From contig NZ_CP062804.1 in the NCBI RefSeq assembly GCF_008801925.2, positions 2,728,001 to 2,792,000 of the forward strand: 64,000 nt of DNA. The letters run 5' to 3'. The stretch comes from Cupriavidus basilensis (GTDB taxonomy: Bacteria; Pseudomonadota; Gammaproteobacteria; Burkholderiales; Burkholderiaceae). The position numbers were made by a program, and so were the translations under genes. The number at the start of each line of letters is the position of its first letter. Position 1 is the first letter of the stretch. The notes under the pieces are model-generated. The model saw only the letters and a program-made list of their open reading frames with translations, did not search any database and had not been told where the DNA came from. Shown here one piece after another: positions 1 to 9,935 of the stretch.

Positions 1-626
1 TGGTCGATAACCTGTTCGGTGGCGACGGGCGCTTCCACACCCGCGTGGAAGGCCGCGACTTTACCCAGACCGAGCAGCGTATCATCCGGCGCCTGCTGGA
101 CCTTGCGCTCAACAGCTACGGCCAGGCCTGGAATGCCGTGCATCCGATCGAGCTGGAATATGTCCGCTCGGAAATGCACACGAAGTTTGCCAACATCGCC
201 ATGCTCAGCGAGGTGGTGGTGACCACCGCCTTCCACATCGAGCTTGGCGCGGTGGGTGGCCAGCTGCACGTCTGCTTCCCGTACTCGATGATCGAGCCGG
301 TGCGCGACCTGCTGATGAACCCGCTGCAGGACGAGGTTGAAGTAGACAAGCGCTGGATCTCCCAGCTGTCGCAGCAGATTCGCTCGGCGGAGGTGGATCT
401 GGTGGCCGAATTTGCCCACGTGGAAAGCACCGTAGCCGAAGTGCTGGCGCTGCGCGTCGGCGACGTACTCCCCATCGAGCTGCCCGAGCAGGTCTTCGGC
501 AAGGTCGATGGCGTACCCGTGCTGCAGGCCGGCTTTGGCACCATGAACGGCCAGTATGCGTTGCGGGTAGAACGGATGATCAATCACCAAGAAATCGATT
601 CCAACAAGGAAACCGACCATGACTGA
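1..626 (+). CDS. fliM: Flagellar motor switch protein FliM (C-terminal part)
   Basis: The frame is open from base 3, so the true start lies left of the window and about 207 C-terminal residues are present. FliM is part of the cytoplasmic C-ring, binds phosphorylated CheY and sets the direction of flagellar rotation. The visible part has the middle-domain segment LFGGDGRFHTRVEGRDFT and a C-terminal SpoA-type domain that packs against FliN. The last 8 bases overlap fliN, which implies translational coupling. Identity rests on these motifs and on the following fliN-O-P-Q-R order. Confidence 0.96.
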   Translation, partial: VDNLFGGDGRFHTRVEGRDFTQTEQRIIRRLLDLALNSYGQAWNAVHPIELEYVRSEMHTKFANIAMLSEVVVTTAFHIELGAVGGQLHVCFPYSMIEPVRDLLMNPLQDEVEVDKRWISQLSQQIRSAEVDLVAEFAHVESTVAEVLALRVGDVLPIELPEQVFGKVDGVPVLQAGFGTMNGQYALRVERMINHQEIDSNKETDHD

Positions 627-1077
627 CGGCAAAGACGACAAGCCGGCCGACCCGATGGACGACTGGGCCAGCGCCCTGGCGGAGCAGACCAGCGCCGAGG
701 ATATCGCCGCTGCCGCCGCGCCTGCCCAGGCTGTCGCCGCCACGCCAGCCACAGCCACACCCGCCGCCTCCAAGGTCTTCCAGCCGCTGGAGAAGGAAAC
801 GCCGAGCGGCTTCCACAACGATATCGAGATGATTCTCGATATCCCGGTCCAGCTCACGGTAGAGCTTGGTCGCACCAAGGTGCCGATCAAGACGCTGCTG
901 CAACTGGCCCAGGGCTCGGTGGTGGAGCTCGACGGCCTGGCCGGCGAGCCGATGGATGTGCTGGTCAACGGCTACCTGATCGCCCAGGGCGAAGTCGTCG
1001 TGGTGAACGATAAGTTCGGCATCCGCCTGACCGACATCATCACGCCGTCCGAACGCATCCGGAAGCTCAACCGATGA
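619..1077 (+). CDS. fliN: Flagellar motor switch protein FliN
   Basis: FliN is the small C-ring component that forms the base of the rotor and docks the export ATPase complex. The protein has 152 residues. An Ala/Pro-rich N-terminal linker (about 1-60) is followed by a compact SpoA domain (about 70-147) containing the family signature [15 protein letters not shown]. It overlaps fliM by 8 bases and fliO by 4 (ATGA), so it belongs to one transcription unit. Confidence 0.96.
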   Translation: MTDGKDDKPADPMDDWASALAEQTSAEDIAAAAAPAQAVAATPATATPAASKVFQPLEKETPSGFHNDIEMILDIPVQLTVELGRTKVPIKTLLQLAQGSVVELDGLAGEPMDVLVNGYLIAQGEVVVVNDKFGIRLTDIITPSERIRKLNR

Positions 1078-1592
1078 AAGCCGGCCTGCGCCGGACCGCC
1101 AACGCTGCGCTTGCCGCCGGCGTGGGCCTGGCGCATGCGGCGAGCGCGTACGCGCAAGCCAGTGCCGCGGCGGCCAGCCCGACCGGTACCGGCACGATCG
1201 CCAGCCACGCCGGGGCCGGCAGCCATGTCCCGGTCAGCAGCGCAACGGGGCTGGCGCAAGCCGGCCTCGGCCTGTTCGCCGTCATCGCCCTGATCCTGCT
1301 GCTGGCCTGGCTGGCGCGCCGCGCCGGCCTGGTCCGGCACGGCCAGGGCGGCCAGATGAAGGTAGTAGGCAGCACCATGCTCGGGCCCCGCCAGCGCCTG
1401 GTGATGGTGGAAGTGGGCGACACCTGCCTGGTCCTGGGCGTGAGCGCCGGCGAGATCCGCACGCTCCACACTTTGCCCGCGCAAGCCGCGCACAAGCCGG
1501 ACCACCCCTCCGGCAGCGCAGCACCCCCGGGGTCGGCCGGCAGCTTTGGACAAAAGCTGCTGCGCGCCATGCAAGACAACCTGAAGTCATGA
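1074..1592 (+). CDS. fliO: Flagellar export assembly protein FliO
   Basis: FliO helps assemble the FliP core of the flagellar type III export gate. The 172-residue product has a signal-like or hydrophobic N-terminus (1-27), an Ala/Gly/Ser-rich segment, one strong membrane helix near residues 62-82, and a basic cytoplasmic tail with the conserved stretch [20 protein letters not shown]. FliO sequences are poorly conserved; position between fliN and fliP with 4-base overlaps on both sides supports the call. Confidence 0.92.
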   Translation: MKAGLRRTANAALAAGVGLAHAASAYAQASAAAASPTGTGTIASHAGAGSHVPVSSATGLAQAGLGLFAVIALILLLAWLARRAGLVRHGQGGQMKVVGSTMLGPRQRLVMVEVGDTCLVLGVSAGEIRTLHTLPAQAAHKPDHPSGSAAPPGSAGSFGQKLLRAMQDNLKS

Positions 1593-2431
1593 ATTTCCTG
1601 CCTGACGCCTCCCGGCGCACTTTGCAACACCACCTGCAACGCCATCTCCGGTCCGTGCGCGAATGCGCCAGCCAACCCTCCCGGCTTGCCTTCGCGGCAT
1701 TGCTGGTGAGCGCCTGCCTTGCGCTGGTGCTGTTGCCTGCCATGGCCCACGCGCAGGCATTGCCCGGCCTGACCAGCAAAGCCGGCCCGGGCGGCAGCCA
1801 GACCTGGTCGCTGTCGGTGCAGACACTGGTCCTGCTCACCTCGCTGTCGTTCCTGCCCGCGGCCATGCTGATGATGACGGGCTTCACCCGCATCATCATC
1901 GTGCTGGGGCTGCTGCGCAATGCGCTGGGCACGGCCAGCTCGCCGCCCAACCAGGTGCTGGTGGGACTGTCGCTGTTCCTGACCTTCTTTGTCATGTCGC
2001 CGGTGTTCGACCGCATCTACACCGACGCCTACAAGCCGCTGTCCGAGAACAAGCTCAGCCTGGAAGACGCCGCCGCCAAGGCCGCCGCGCCGCTCAAGAC
2101 CTTCATGCTCAAGCAGACCCGCGAGAAGGACCTGGCGCTGTTTGCCCAGATGGCCAAGGTGCCCGAGATGCAGGGCCCCGAAGACGTGCAGATGCACATC
2201 CTGGTGCCCGCCTTTGTCACCAGCGAGCTCAAGACCGCGTTCCAGATCGGCTTTACCGTCTTTATCCCCTTCCTGATCATCGACCTGGTGGTAGCCAGCG
2301 TGCTGATGGCGATGGGCATGATGATGGTGCCGCCGGCCACCATCGCGCTGCCATTCAAGCTGATGCTGTTCGTGCTGGTGGACGGTTGGCAATTGCTGCT
2401 GGGCTCGCTGGCGCAGAGCTTCCTGAACTGA
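1589..2431 (+). CDS. fliP: Flagellar biosynthesis protein FliP
   Basis: FliP pentamers form the core of the flagellar type III export gate in the inner membrane. The product is 280 residues, longer than the usual 245 or so because of an N-terminal extension ahead of the signal sequence (about 33-55, ending AMAHAQA). Membrane segments include [22 protein letters not shown] and the family block [20 protein letters not shown]. The assigned ATG overlaps the fliO stop; a shorter start inside the extension cannot be excluded. Confidence 0.96.
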   Translation: MNFLPDASRRTLQHHLQRHLRSVRECASQPSRLAFAALLVSACLALVLLPAMAHAQALPGLTSKAGPGGSQTWSLSVQTLVLLTSLSFLPAAMLMMTGFTRIIIVLGLLRNALGTASSPPNQVLVGLSLFLTFFVMSPVFDRIYTDAYKPLSENKLSLEDAAAKAAAPLKTFMLKQTREKDLALFAQMAKVPEMQGPEDVQMHILVPAFVTSELKTAFQIGFTVFIPFLIIDLVVASVLMAMGMMMVPPATIALPFKLMLFVLVDGWQLLLGSLAQSFLN

Positions 2432-2465
2432 TCACGGGGCACCAGCCCCACCCAAGGCCTTCGCC

Positions 2466-2735
2466 ATGACGCCGGAAACCGTAATGAGCATCGCCACCCA
2501 GGCGATGAAAATGACCCTGATGCTGTCCGCGCCGCTGCTGCTGGTAGCGCTGGTGGCTGGCCTGGTGGTGAGCCTGTTCCAGGCCGCCACGCAGATCAAT
2601 GAAATGACGCTGTCCTTCATCCCCAAGCTGCTGGCGCTGTTCGCCACCATGGTGCTGGCCGGGCCGTGGATGATCAACACCTTTGTCGACTACATGCGCG
2701 AAGTGTTCCAGGGCATTCCCGCCCTGGTGCATTGA
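2466..2735 (+). CDS. fliQ: Flagellar biosynthesis protein FliQ
   Basis: A small membrane protein of 89 residues, the usual FliQ length, with two long hydrophobic helices and the family opening TPETVMSIATQAMKM. Four FliQ copies surround the FliP5-FliR1 core of the flagellar export gate. It follows fliP by 34 bases in the same direction. Confidence 0.96.
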   Translation: MTPETVMSIATQAMKMTLMLSAPLLLVALVAGLVVSLFQAATQINEMTLSFIPKLLALFATMVLAGPWMINTFVDYMREVFQGIPALVH

Positions 2736-2834
2736 GTCCGCTGCGTCCGATGCACCCGACGCGTCGGACAAGCCTGGCGTCGCACCTGGCCGCGCTGGGC
2801 AACCTCTGACGCCGCAATAGCCGCAACAGCCGCC

Positions 2835-3620
2835 GTGCTCTCCGTCACCTCCGCCCAGCTCTACGCCTGGATCGCCGCCTTCCTCTGGCCCTTGTTCCGC
2901 CTGCTGGCCCTGATCGGCACCGCCCCGCTATTTGGCGAGTCGGCCATCCCGAGACGCGCCAAGGTTGGCCTGGCGGCCCTGATGGCGGTGATCATCTCGC
3001 CCACCATCGCCCACCTGCCGCTGGTGCCGGTGTACTCGCTGGAAGGCTTCCTGATCATCCTCAACGAGGTGGGCATCGGGCTGGCGATGGGATTCAGCAT
3101 GCGGCTGGTGTTCTCCGCCGTGCAATTCGCCGGCGAAACCATCGGCCTGCAGATGGGCCTGTCGTTCGCCTCCTTCTACGACCGCTCCGCCGGCGGCCAG
3201 ACCATGGTGCTGGCGCGCTTTCTCAATGTGGTTGCCATGCTGATGTTCCTGGCCATGGACGGGCACCTGATGCTGCTGGCCACCATCGCCGATAGCTTCG
3301 CCAGCCTGCCCATCGCCGCCCAGCCCCTCACCGGCGCCGGCTGGGCGGCGGTGGCCGCCTCCGGCGCCACCGTGTTCTCCTCGGGACTGCTGCTGGCGCT
3401 GCCACTGATCGCCGCGCTGCTCACGCTCAACCTCGCCATGGGCATCCTGAACCGCGCATCGCCGCAACTGTCGATCTTCGCGGTCGGCTTCCCGGTCACG
3501 CTGGGCGGCGGCATCCTGATGATGATGCTGATCATGCCGCAGATGAGCACCTTCATGGCACGGCTGATCGAGGGCGGGTTGAGTACGGTGGCGACGGTGT
3601 TGGGGCAGTTTGGGCGGTGA
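2835..3620 (+). CDS. fliR: Flagellar biosynthesis protein FliR
   Basis: A 261-residue polytopic inner-membrane protein, the single FliR subunit of the export gate. Recognisable blocks are FRLLALIGTAPLFGE, FAGETIGLQMGLSFASFYD and the C-terminal FPVTLGGGILMMMLIMPQM. The start is a GTG; the 99-base gap after fliQ holds no other gene. It is the last flagellar gene in the window. Confidence 0.95.
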   Translation: MLSVTSAQLYAWIAAFLWPLFRLLALIGTAPLFGESAIPRRAKVGLAALMAVIISPTIAHLPLVPVYSLEGFLIILNEVGIGLAMGFSMRLVFSAVQFAGETIGLQMGLSFASFYDRSAGGQTMVLARFLNVVAMLMFLAMDGHLMLLATIADSFASLPIAAQPLTGAGWAAVAASGATVFSSGLLLALPLIAALLTLNLAMGILNRASPQLSIFAVGFPVTLGGGILMMMLIMPQMSTFMARLIEGGLSTVATVLGQFGR

Positions 3621-3814
3621 GGGTCAGGTCTCGGCGGACCCGCCCTGAGCTTTAAGAATCCGTTTCAAATTGATTCTGGCAGCGTTGCGCCGCGGTGCCG
3701 TACATTGACGTGTCGGCGGCCGCGGCTCCAGCCGGGGTCCTTTCGCTTCGCTTCCTGGTGAAGCGGCATCCATTTGCTACAAGCAGGGCCGCCCGACGAT
3801 TCAGGAATCGATCG

Positions 3815-4762
3815 TTGAGCACCCCCTCTCCCTCCCTCGACACCGGTGCAAGCGCCGGCTTCGGCCCCGCCGCAGTGCGCCCCGTGGCGGTACCCGCTGC
3901 GCCAAGACGCTTCGCCATCACCGCATCCGACCGTTATATTGGCGTCTTCGATGCGTTCGTCCAGCACGGATGGGAACCGGTGAAGCTGTTCACCGCCCGC
4001 GTCGACGGGCGCATGCATCGCACCGACGCCATCCTGGGCCGCGCGGAAGCCCGCAAGATCGACATCCAGCTCTCACCCATGAATGACCGGTCACTCGACG
4101 GCCTGCGCGACCTCGGGTGTGACTTGCTGGTGGTGGCAAGCTACGCGTGGCGCATCGGAGACTGGGCCTCGCGGATTCCGATGGCCATCAATTTCCACCC
4201 CTCGCCATTGCCGGTGGGCCGCGGCCCCTATCCACTGCCACGGGCCATCCTGGACGGTCTTGCCACCTGGGGCGTGAGCTGCCACAAGATCAGCAGGGAT
4301 TTCGATCAGGGCGACATCCTGGCCCAGCGGCAGTTCGACATTGCCCCCGACGAAACGCATGAAAGCCTCGACCTGAAAGTGCAGCGCGCCACATCGCGCC
4401 TGGCCCAAGAAGTGGCTTTCAATCTCGATGCGCTGTGGAAGAACGCCGTGCCACAAGGTGCGGGCTCCTACATCCCCTTCTGGACCGACGCCGACCGTAC
4501 GCTCGACTTTTCCCTGGCACCCGAGCGCATTAACGCGATGCTGCGCGCCTTCGGGCGCCATGAATGCCTGGCGCGCATCAACGGCAATGTGGTCCACGTC
4601 ATCGACGCCCATGCCTGGCGCGAACCGCATAACCTGCCGCCGGGCGTGGTAGACCATGTCGATGGCGAGCGCTTCGTCGTCTCCTGCACGGGCGGATTCA
4701 TCGCCATTCTCGAGTGGAACCTGTTGCCGCCCGGGCAGATGCGGGGCACGGCGCCGCGCTGA
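3815..4762 (+). CDS. Formyltransferase-family protein
   Basis: About 315 residues with a formyl transferase N-domain. The block INFHPSPLPVGRGP matches the N-H-S-LP-RG core of methionyl-tRNA and sugar formyltransferases, and FDQGDILAQ supplies the catalytic Asp; the Asn and His are also present. A C-terminal domain of about 90 residues resembles the accessory domain of these enzymes. It is shorter than, and distinct from, a normal Fmt. The start chosen is TTG at 3815 because AGGAA lies 7 bases upstream; a GTG at 3695 would add 40 low-complexity residues. The substrate is unknown; a nucleotide-sugar amine is one option. Confidence 0.7.
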   Translation: MSTPSPSLDTGASAGFGPAAVRPVAVPAAPRRFAITASDRYIGVFDAFVQHGWEPVKLFTARVDGRMHRTDAILGRAEARKIDIQLSPMNDRSLDGLRDLGCDLLVVASYAWRIGDWASRIPMAINFHPSPLPVGRGPYPLPRAILDGLATWGVSCHKISRDFDQGDILAQRQFDIAPDETHESLDLKVQRATSRLAQEVAFNLDALWKNAVPQGAGSYIPFWTDADRTLDFSLAPERINAMLRAFGRHECLARINGNVVHVIDAHAWREPHNLPPGVVDHVDGERFVVSCTGGFIAILEWNLLPPGQMRGTAPR

Positions 4763-4807
4763 GCGCACACGGCCGCGGGACACCACGGGCGAATCCGGGC
4801 GTTGCCC

Positions 4808-6034
<1,227 letters not shown>

Positions 6035-6213
6035 GTCTTCATCACTCTTTGCCTTGCGGCGGGACTACGCCGGCGTTGGCCAGCAAGATACCAAATAGGG
6101 TGAGCGACCAGTGGTTGTGGAACCCGCGCTCTAATCGTAGGGCAATGCGGCCTCGCCACAACAAGGATCGGCAGGATTTACGTTGCGTATGCCGCAGCGG
6201 CCGCGAGCCAGCC

Positions 6214-7101
6214 CTAGCTTAGCGCCTCGGCCGCGATCCGCGCAGCGGATGCCAGCACGTCGTTGCGATAGGCGGCATCCTTGCCGGGTTGCGTGAAATA
6301 GATCGCCAGCACGATGGGCGGCTTTCCGGGCGGCCATGCCACTCCGATGTCGTTGGCGGTGCCGTAGTCGCCGGAGCCCGTCTTTTCCGCCGCCTGCCAG
6401 TCCGCTGGCACGCCGGCGCGGATCCGCGTGGCGCCGGTGGTATTGCCGCGCATCCATGCCACCAGCTGTTCGCGCTCTGCCCCGCCCAGTGCATCGCCCA
6501 GCGTGAGCCGTTGCAGGCTAGCTGCCATGGCCGCCGGGGTCGACGTATCGCGCGGGTCGCCAGGCAGCGCGGTGTTGAGCTCGGTCTCCCAGCGATCAAG
6601 CCGGAACTGGTCGTCGCCGATCGCACGGGCAAACGCAGTCACGGCGGCAGGGCCGCCGAGCAGCTTCATCAGCAGGTTGGCGGCCGTGTTGTCGCTGTAC
6701 TGAAGGGCGGCCGCGCACAGTTCGGCGACCGTCAGGCCATCGCCGACGTGCTTCTCCGTGATCGGCGAATACGCGACCAGTTCGTCCTTCTTGTAGGCAA
6801 TGCGCCGTTGCAGCAGCCCGGCCTGCGTTGCGCTGCGCTGCAGGACGGCGGATGCGGCGATCACCTTGAATGTGCTGCATAGCGCAAAGCGTTCGTTGGC
6901 GCGGTGACTGAGCCGCGCGCCATTGGCGGTGTTCAGCGCGGCGATGCCAAGGCGCCCGCGGGCTGCGGACTCGAGCGCGGCCAGGCGGTCTTGCGCGGCG
7001 ACGCTCCCTTCGGTCCTGCCGGCCCACGAAGTGCAGGCTGCGGCGAAGGGGGCTGTCGCGGCGGCGAGCAGCAGTGTGCGGCGAACGGGGCAATGTGTCA
7101 T
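6214..7101 (-). CDS. bla: Class A beta-lactamase
   Basis: A periplasmic serine beta-lactamase of 295 residues. Signature elements are all present: CSTFK (nucleophile S76, K79), SDN at 136-138, WETELN in the omega loop with general base E172, and KTGSG at 240-244. A Cys precedes the active Ser, as in several carbapenemases, but the partner Cys after KTG found in KPC-like enzymes is absent. The N-terminus has RR followed by a hydrophobic stretch ending AAAC, so Tat export or lipidation is possible. The ATG at 7101 was chosen because AGGAAAGG lies just upstream; the longer frame to 7131 lacks this. It is the second gene of an operon with the OXA gene, 29 bases downstream of it. Confidence 0.93.
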   Translation of the reverse strand: MTHCPVRRTLLLAAATAPFAAACTSWAGRTEGSVAAQDRLAALESAARGRLGIAALNTANGARLSHRANERFALCSTFKVIAASAVLQRSATQAGLLQRRIAYKKDELVAYSPITEKHVGDGLTVAELCAAALQYSDNTAANLLMKLLGGPAAVTAFARAIGDDQFRLDRWETELNTALPGDPRDTSTPAAMAASLQRLTLGDALGGAEREQLVAWMRGNTTGATRIRAGVPADWQAAEKTGSGDYGTANDIGVAWPPGKPPIVLAIYFTQPGKDAAYRNDVLASAARIAAEALS

Positions 7102-7130
7102 CGGTCCTTTCCTGTGATTAAGCGGTTGCA

Positions 7131-7931
7131 TCAGAGTGATCCCAACAGTCCCGGCAGCGCCTGCATGAACGCATCGCGCGCGCGCAATCCTGCGCTGACA
7201 GGCTCCTTCTTCTCATCCTGGATCAGGCGCGCAAAGACGACGTTGCGGCCGTCCTTCGCCGCCCAGCCAACAAACCATCCATAGCCGTGGCTCCAGTCCT
7301 CGGCGCCATCGGCCAGGCGCGGGGCGCCGGTGCCCGTCTTGCCGTAAACGGCCCATCCGTTCGGCAACTCGCCGAGCGCCATGATCCGGCTTGTCATGTC
7401 ATAGGCATGCGCGGTCACGGGCAATTTGCGATTGACCACCTTTTGCAAAAAGGCAACCTGCTCCAGCGGCGAGATCTTCAGCGACGAGCTAAGCCATGAG
7501 CGCGTCAGCCCGTTGTGCTTGCCGGGGTCGCCGGAGATATCGCCATTGCCGTACTGGAACGCACTGACGTAGCGCCCGAAGCGCGCCTGGCCAAGCTGTT
7601 GCGTCAACTGCTGCGAGTACCACACAACCGAGGTCTTCATCCAGCGCTGGGGGTCCGTGGTGACGCGCTTGGACGGGTTGCTCTCACGATACACCTCGCG
7701 ATACGGCATGGCTGGCGCGTGCGCATCGGCCAGCAGCCCTGCGTCGAAGCCCATCAGGCTGAGCGGGACCTTGAACGTCGATGCCGCGGTCACGCGCTGG
7801 TCGCAGGTGCCCTCTTGTTTAAGCAGCTTGCCGCTACTGGCATCCACCAGGACCGTGCACGTCAGCTCGGCACGGGCAGTTGACAAGGACAGCGCCGCGC
7901 AAAGCGCGGCAAAGATGGCGATTGGCTTCAA
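7131..7931 (-). CDS. Class D (OXA-type) beta-lactamase
   Basis: 266 residues from a TTG start at 7931, the usual OXA length, with a signal peptide ending about ARA at 19-21. Class D motifs: STFK (S51, carboxylated-Lys candidate K54), SVV at 101-103, YGN at 127-129, the W-containing [10 protein letters not shown] segment and KTGTG at 198-202. C25 and C43 could form a disulfide. Upstream the frame stays open to 8144, but that part has no signal sequence character, and the TTG is preceded by CGGAAATC. It is transcribed ahead of the class A gene in the same direction. Confidence 0.92.
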   Translation of the reverse strand: MKPIAIFAALCAALSLSTARAELTCTVLVDASSGKLLKQEGTCDQRVTAASTFKVPLSLMGFDAGLLADAHAPAMPYREVYRESNPSKRVTTDPQRWMKTSVVWYSQQLTQQLGQARFGRYVSAFQYGNGDISGDPGKHNGLTRSWLSSSLKISPLEQVAFLQKVVNRKLPVTAHAYDMTSRIMALGELPNGWAVYGKTGTGAPRLADGAEDWSHGYGWFVGWAAKDGRNVVFARLIQDEKKEPVSAGLRARDAFMQALPGLLGSL

Positions 7932-8177
7932 GATGATTTCCGTGTTTTTTATGAGCGCGATCGATCTGGCCGGCCAGGCCGGCGCACGAAACGGAGCATA
8001 GGAGCGCGGCGGCATGACGCCAAGCCCGCTGGCTGTAACCTGCGTAACATGGCACCTTCGGCACACGCGCCGATGGCACAATTCCCACATGTGCCGCTGC
8101 ACATTGCCGCTGGCGAGTGCCGCTGCAAAGGACCGTTTCAACATCCTGCATCAACGCCCCACACAAAGCCGTCCCAC

Positions 8178-9836
8178 ATGCGCCAGCCCGCCCTTGCCAT
8201 CGAGCTATCCGCCCCCTATCTCGTCAACGGCGAGCCCGCGCGCTACCAGAGCCTGTGGCTGCTCGTCGCCGTCTGCGCTGCCGCGCGCAACCGCGGGGCC
8301 AGCCTGCCGGCGGTGCATCTGCAAACCCGCTTCCCCGATGCCGCCAATATCCGCATGATGGTCTCGCGCGCCTTTGCCGACTTCGCACGCTGGGGCGTGC
8401 CGGTGGGCTGGGGACCAGACCGGGGCCAGGGCATCGCGGGCCTCAACCCGGCGCGCCGCAGCCGCGGGCCGTTCTGGATCGAGCCGACGGACGGCAAGCG
8501 CGTGCGCTTCACCGTGGATGGCCGCAGCGCTGGCGATGCGGCATTGGCGCGCTTCGTGGGGCTGGGCACCGCCGCCGCGAAAGACGCGGCCCGCCAGGCA
8601 GACGAAGCCCACCCCGCGGTTGACTACGTGATGCGTGACATCAGCTACTGGAGCCATCTCACGCAAGCCATGCGCGGCATGCAGGACGGCGTGGGCGTTG
8701 CCGGCGCGGCGGGTGGTGGTGCCAGCAACGGGGTGGCGCAAGCCCTGCGCGCCGCGCAGCGCTGTGCCACCGACGATTTCCAGCACGCCTTCGCGCTGCT
8801 CAAGGAGAGCCTGGCCTGGCGGCGCGGCGACGACCTTGCGCGCAGCCGCGCGGCGCTCCAGCGCTTTGACCGCATCGTGGGCACCGGCACCGTGGACACG
8901 GCGGTGCCCACCTTCGCCGCCATGGCGCGCGTGGTGCGGGCCTGGGAGCGCTATGCGGGCAACCAGATGGAGGCGGCGCAGGCGGAACTGGAAGGCCTTG
9001 CCGCCGATCCCGCGCTGCAGCCCGTGGTGCGCTACAACCCGCGCGTGCGTTTCGAGACCCTCAACCTCGGTGCGCTGATCCACAAGACGGTGGCGATCCG
9101 CGATATGGCAACGCAGCCGGAGGCGGCGCGGCAAGCGGCCGAAGCGGCCGTGGCAGGCTTCTCCGGCGCCCTGCAGGCGGCCTATGAGGCGGACTCGGTG
9201 GATGCCGCGCAGCACGTGGCGGCCAACCTCGGGCTTTGCCTGTGGCTGTTCTGGAACCACGCGCTGATCGATCCGCGGCGCGCATGGCCCGCGGGCCAGG
9301 TGCAGCGCCAGGCCGTGCGCTGGCTGGGCTTGTCGGAATGGATCTGCGACCGCTTTGGCGTGGGGGGCGGCTCGGCGTGGAACATCATCTTCCTGCTGCG
9401 CATTGCGCGCGGCAACTGCGCGCAGGACGGCGGCGGCGCGCTCAAGGCGTTTCGTGCGCAACGGCCGCTGCCGCTGGATGAAGCGGTGGACGCGCTGCGC
9501 CCCTTCCATGCGCCCTTTGCGCGGGCCAAAGGCTTTATCAGCTGGTCGTCGCTGGCCAGCTTCGCGCTCGACGAGCACGACAGCGGCCACGTGCATTACG
9601 GCGCCCTGCCGCTCGCCAACCTGCTGCTGGAGGCCAGCTGGTTCCACGCCTTCGAGCACGGTGCCACGCCTGCCGCGTTTGCCACCGTGGAGCGCCTGGC
9701 TAGGCTGCTCGGCAAGCTGCGCCCTGCGGAGCGCCGCTTCTTCGTCTCAGCCATCACCGCGCTGCCACGCGAGCTGCAACTGGCCGCCACCGAAGCCATC
9801 CGGGCCGCGCCGCGCGCCGCGCGCAAGGCCAAATGA
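8178..9836 (+). CDS. Conserved hypothetical protein, 552 aa
   Basis: I do not recognise this gene. The codon pattern is strongly coding throughout. The first 130 residues look like a small mixed alpha/beta or winged-helix-like region (LQTRFPDAANIRMMVSRAFADFARWGV resembles a helix-turn-helix and is split here only by description). The rest is helical and Ala-rich, with repeated W-containing helices that could be TPR-like. No signal peptide or membrane helix is evident, so it is probably cytoplasmic. The ATG at 8178 starts the conserved-looking part; an upstream GTG/ATG near 8049 would overlap the OXA leader. It is divergent from the beta-lactamase operon, sharing a 246-base intergenic region. 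Confidence 0.75.
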   Translation: MRQPALAIELSAPYLVNGEPARYQSLWLLVAVCAAARNRGASLPAVHLQTRFPDAANIRMMVSRAFADFARWGVPVGWGPDRGQGIAGLNPARRSRGPFWIEPTDGKRVRFTVDGRSAGDAALARFVGLGTAAAKDAARQADEAHPAVDYVMRDISYWSHLTQAMRGMQDGVGVAGAAGGGASNGVAQALRAAQRCATDDFQHAFALLKESLAWRRGDDLARSRAALQRFDRIVGTGTVDTAVPTFAAMARVVRAWERYAGNQMEAAQAELEGLAADPALQPVVRYNPRVRFETLNLGALIHKTVAIRDMATQPEAARQAAEAAVAGFSGALQAAYEADSVDAAQHVAANLGLCLWLFWNHALIDPRRAWPAGQVQRQAVRWLGLSEWICDRFGVGGGSAWNIIFLLRIARGNCAQDGGGALKAFRAQRPLPLDEAVDALRPFHAPFARAKGFISWSSLASFALDEHDSGHVHYGALPLANLLLEASWFHAFEHGATPAAFATVERLARLLGKLRPAERRFFVSAITALPRELQLAATEAIRAAPRAARKAK

Positions 9837-9935
9837 GCGCCACGCCAGCCAGGCTGACACATAACGTTCATCGTGCCGAAACATCACATCCGTATATTTC
9901 CGCTTCGCCATCAGGGATAACAGGGAAATATAAGA

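Noticed and set aside
3655..3677. AGAATC/GATTCT inverted repeat after fliR
   Set aside because: Only 6-bp arms with 11 bases between and no T run; too weak to call a terminator or operator.
6035..6213. Possible sigma-54 promoter for rtcB
   Set aside because: A TGG...TTGC-like string exists, but the GG-to-GC spacing is 6 rather than 10 bases, and no rtcR is present.
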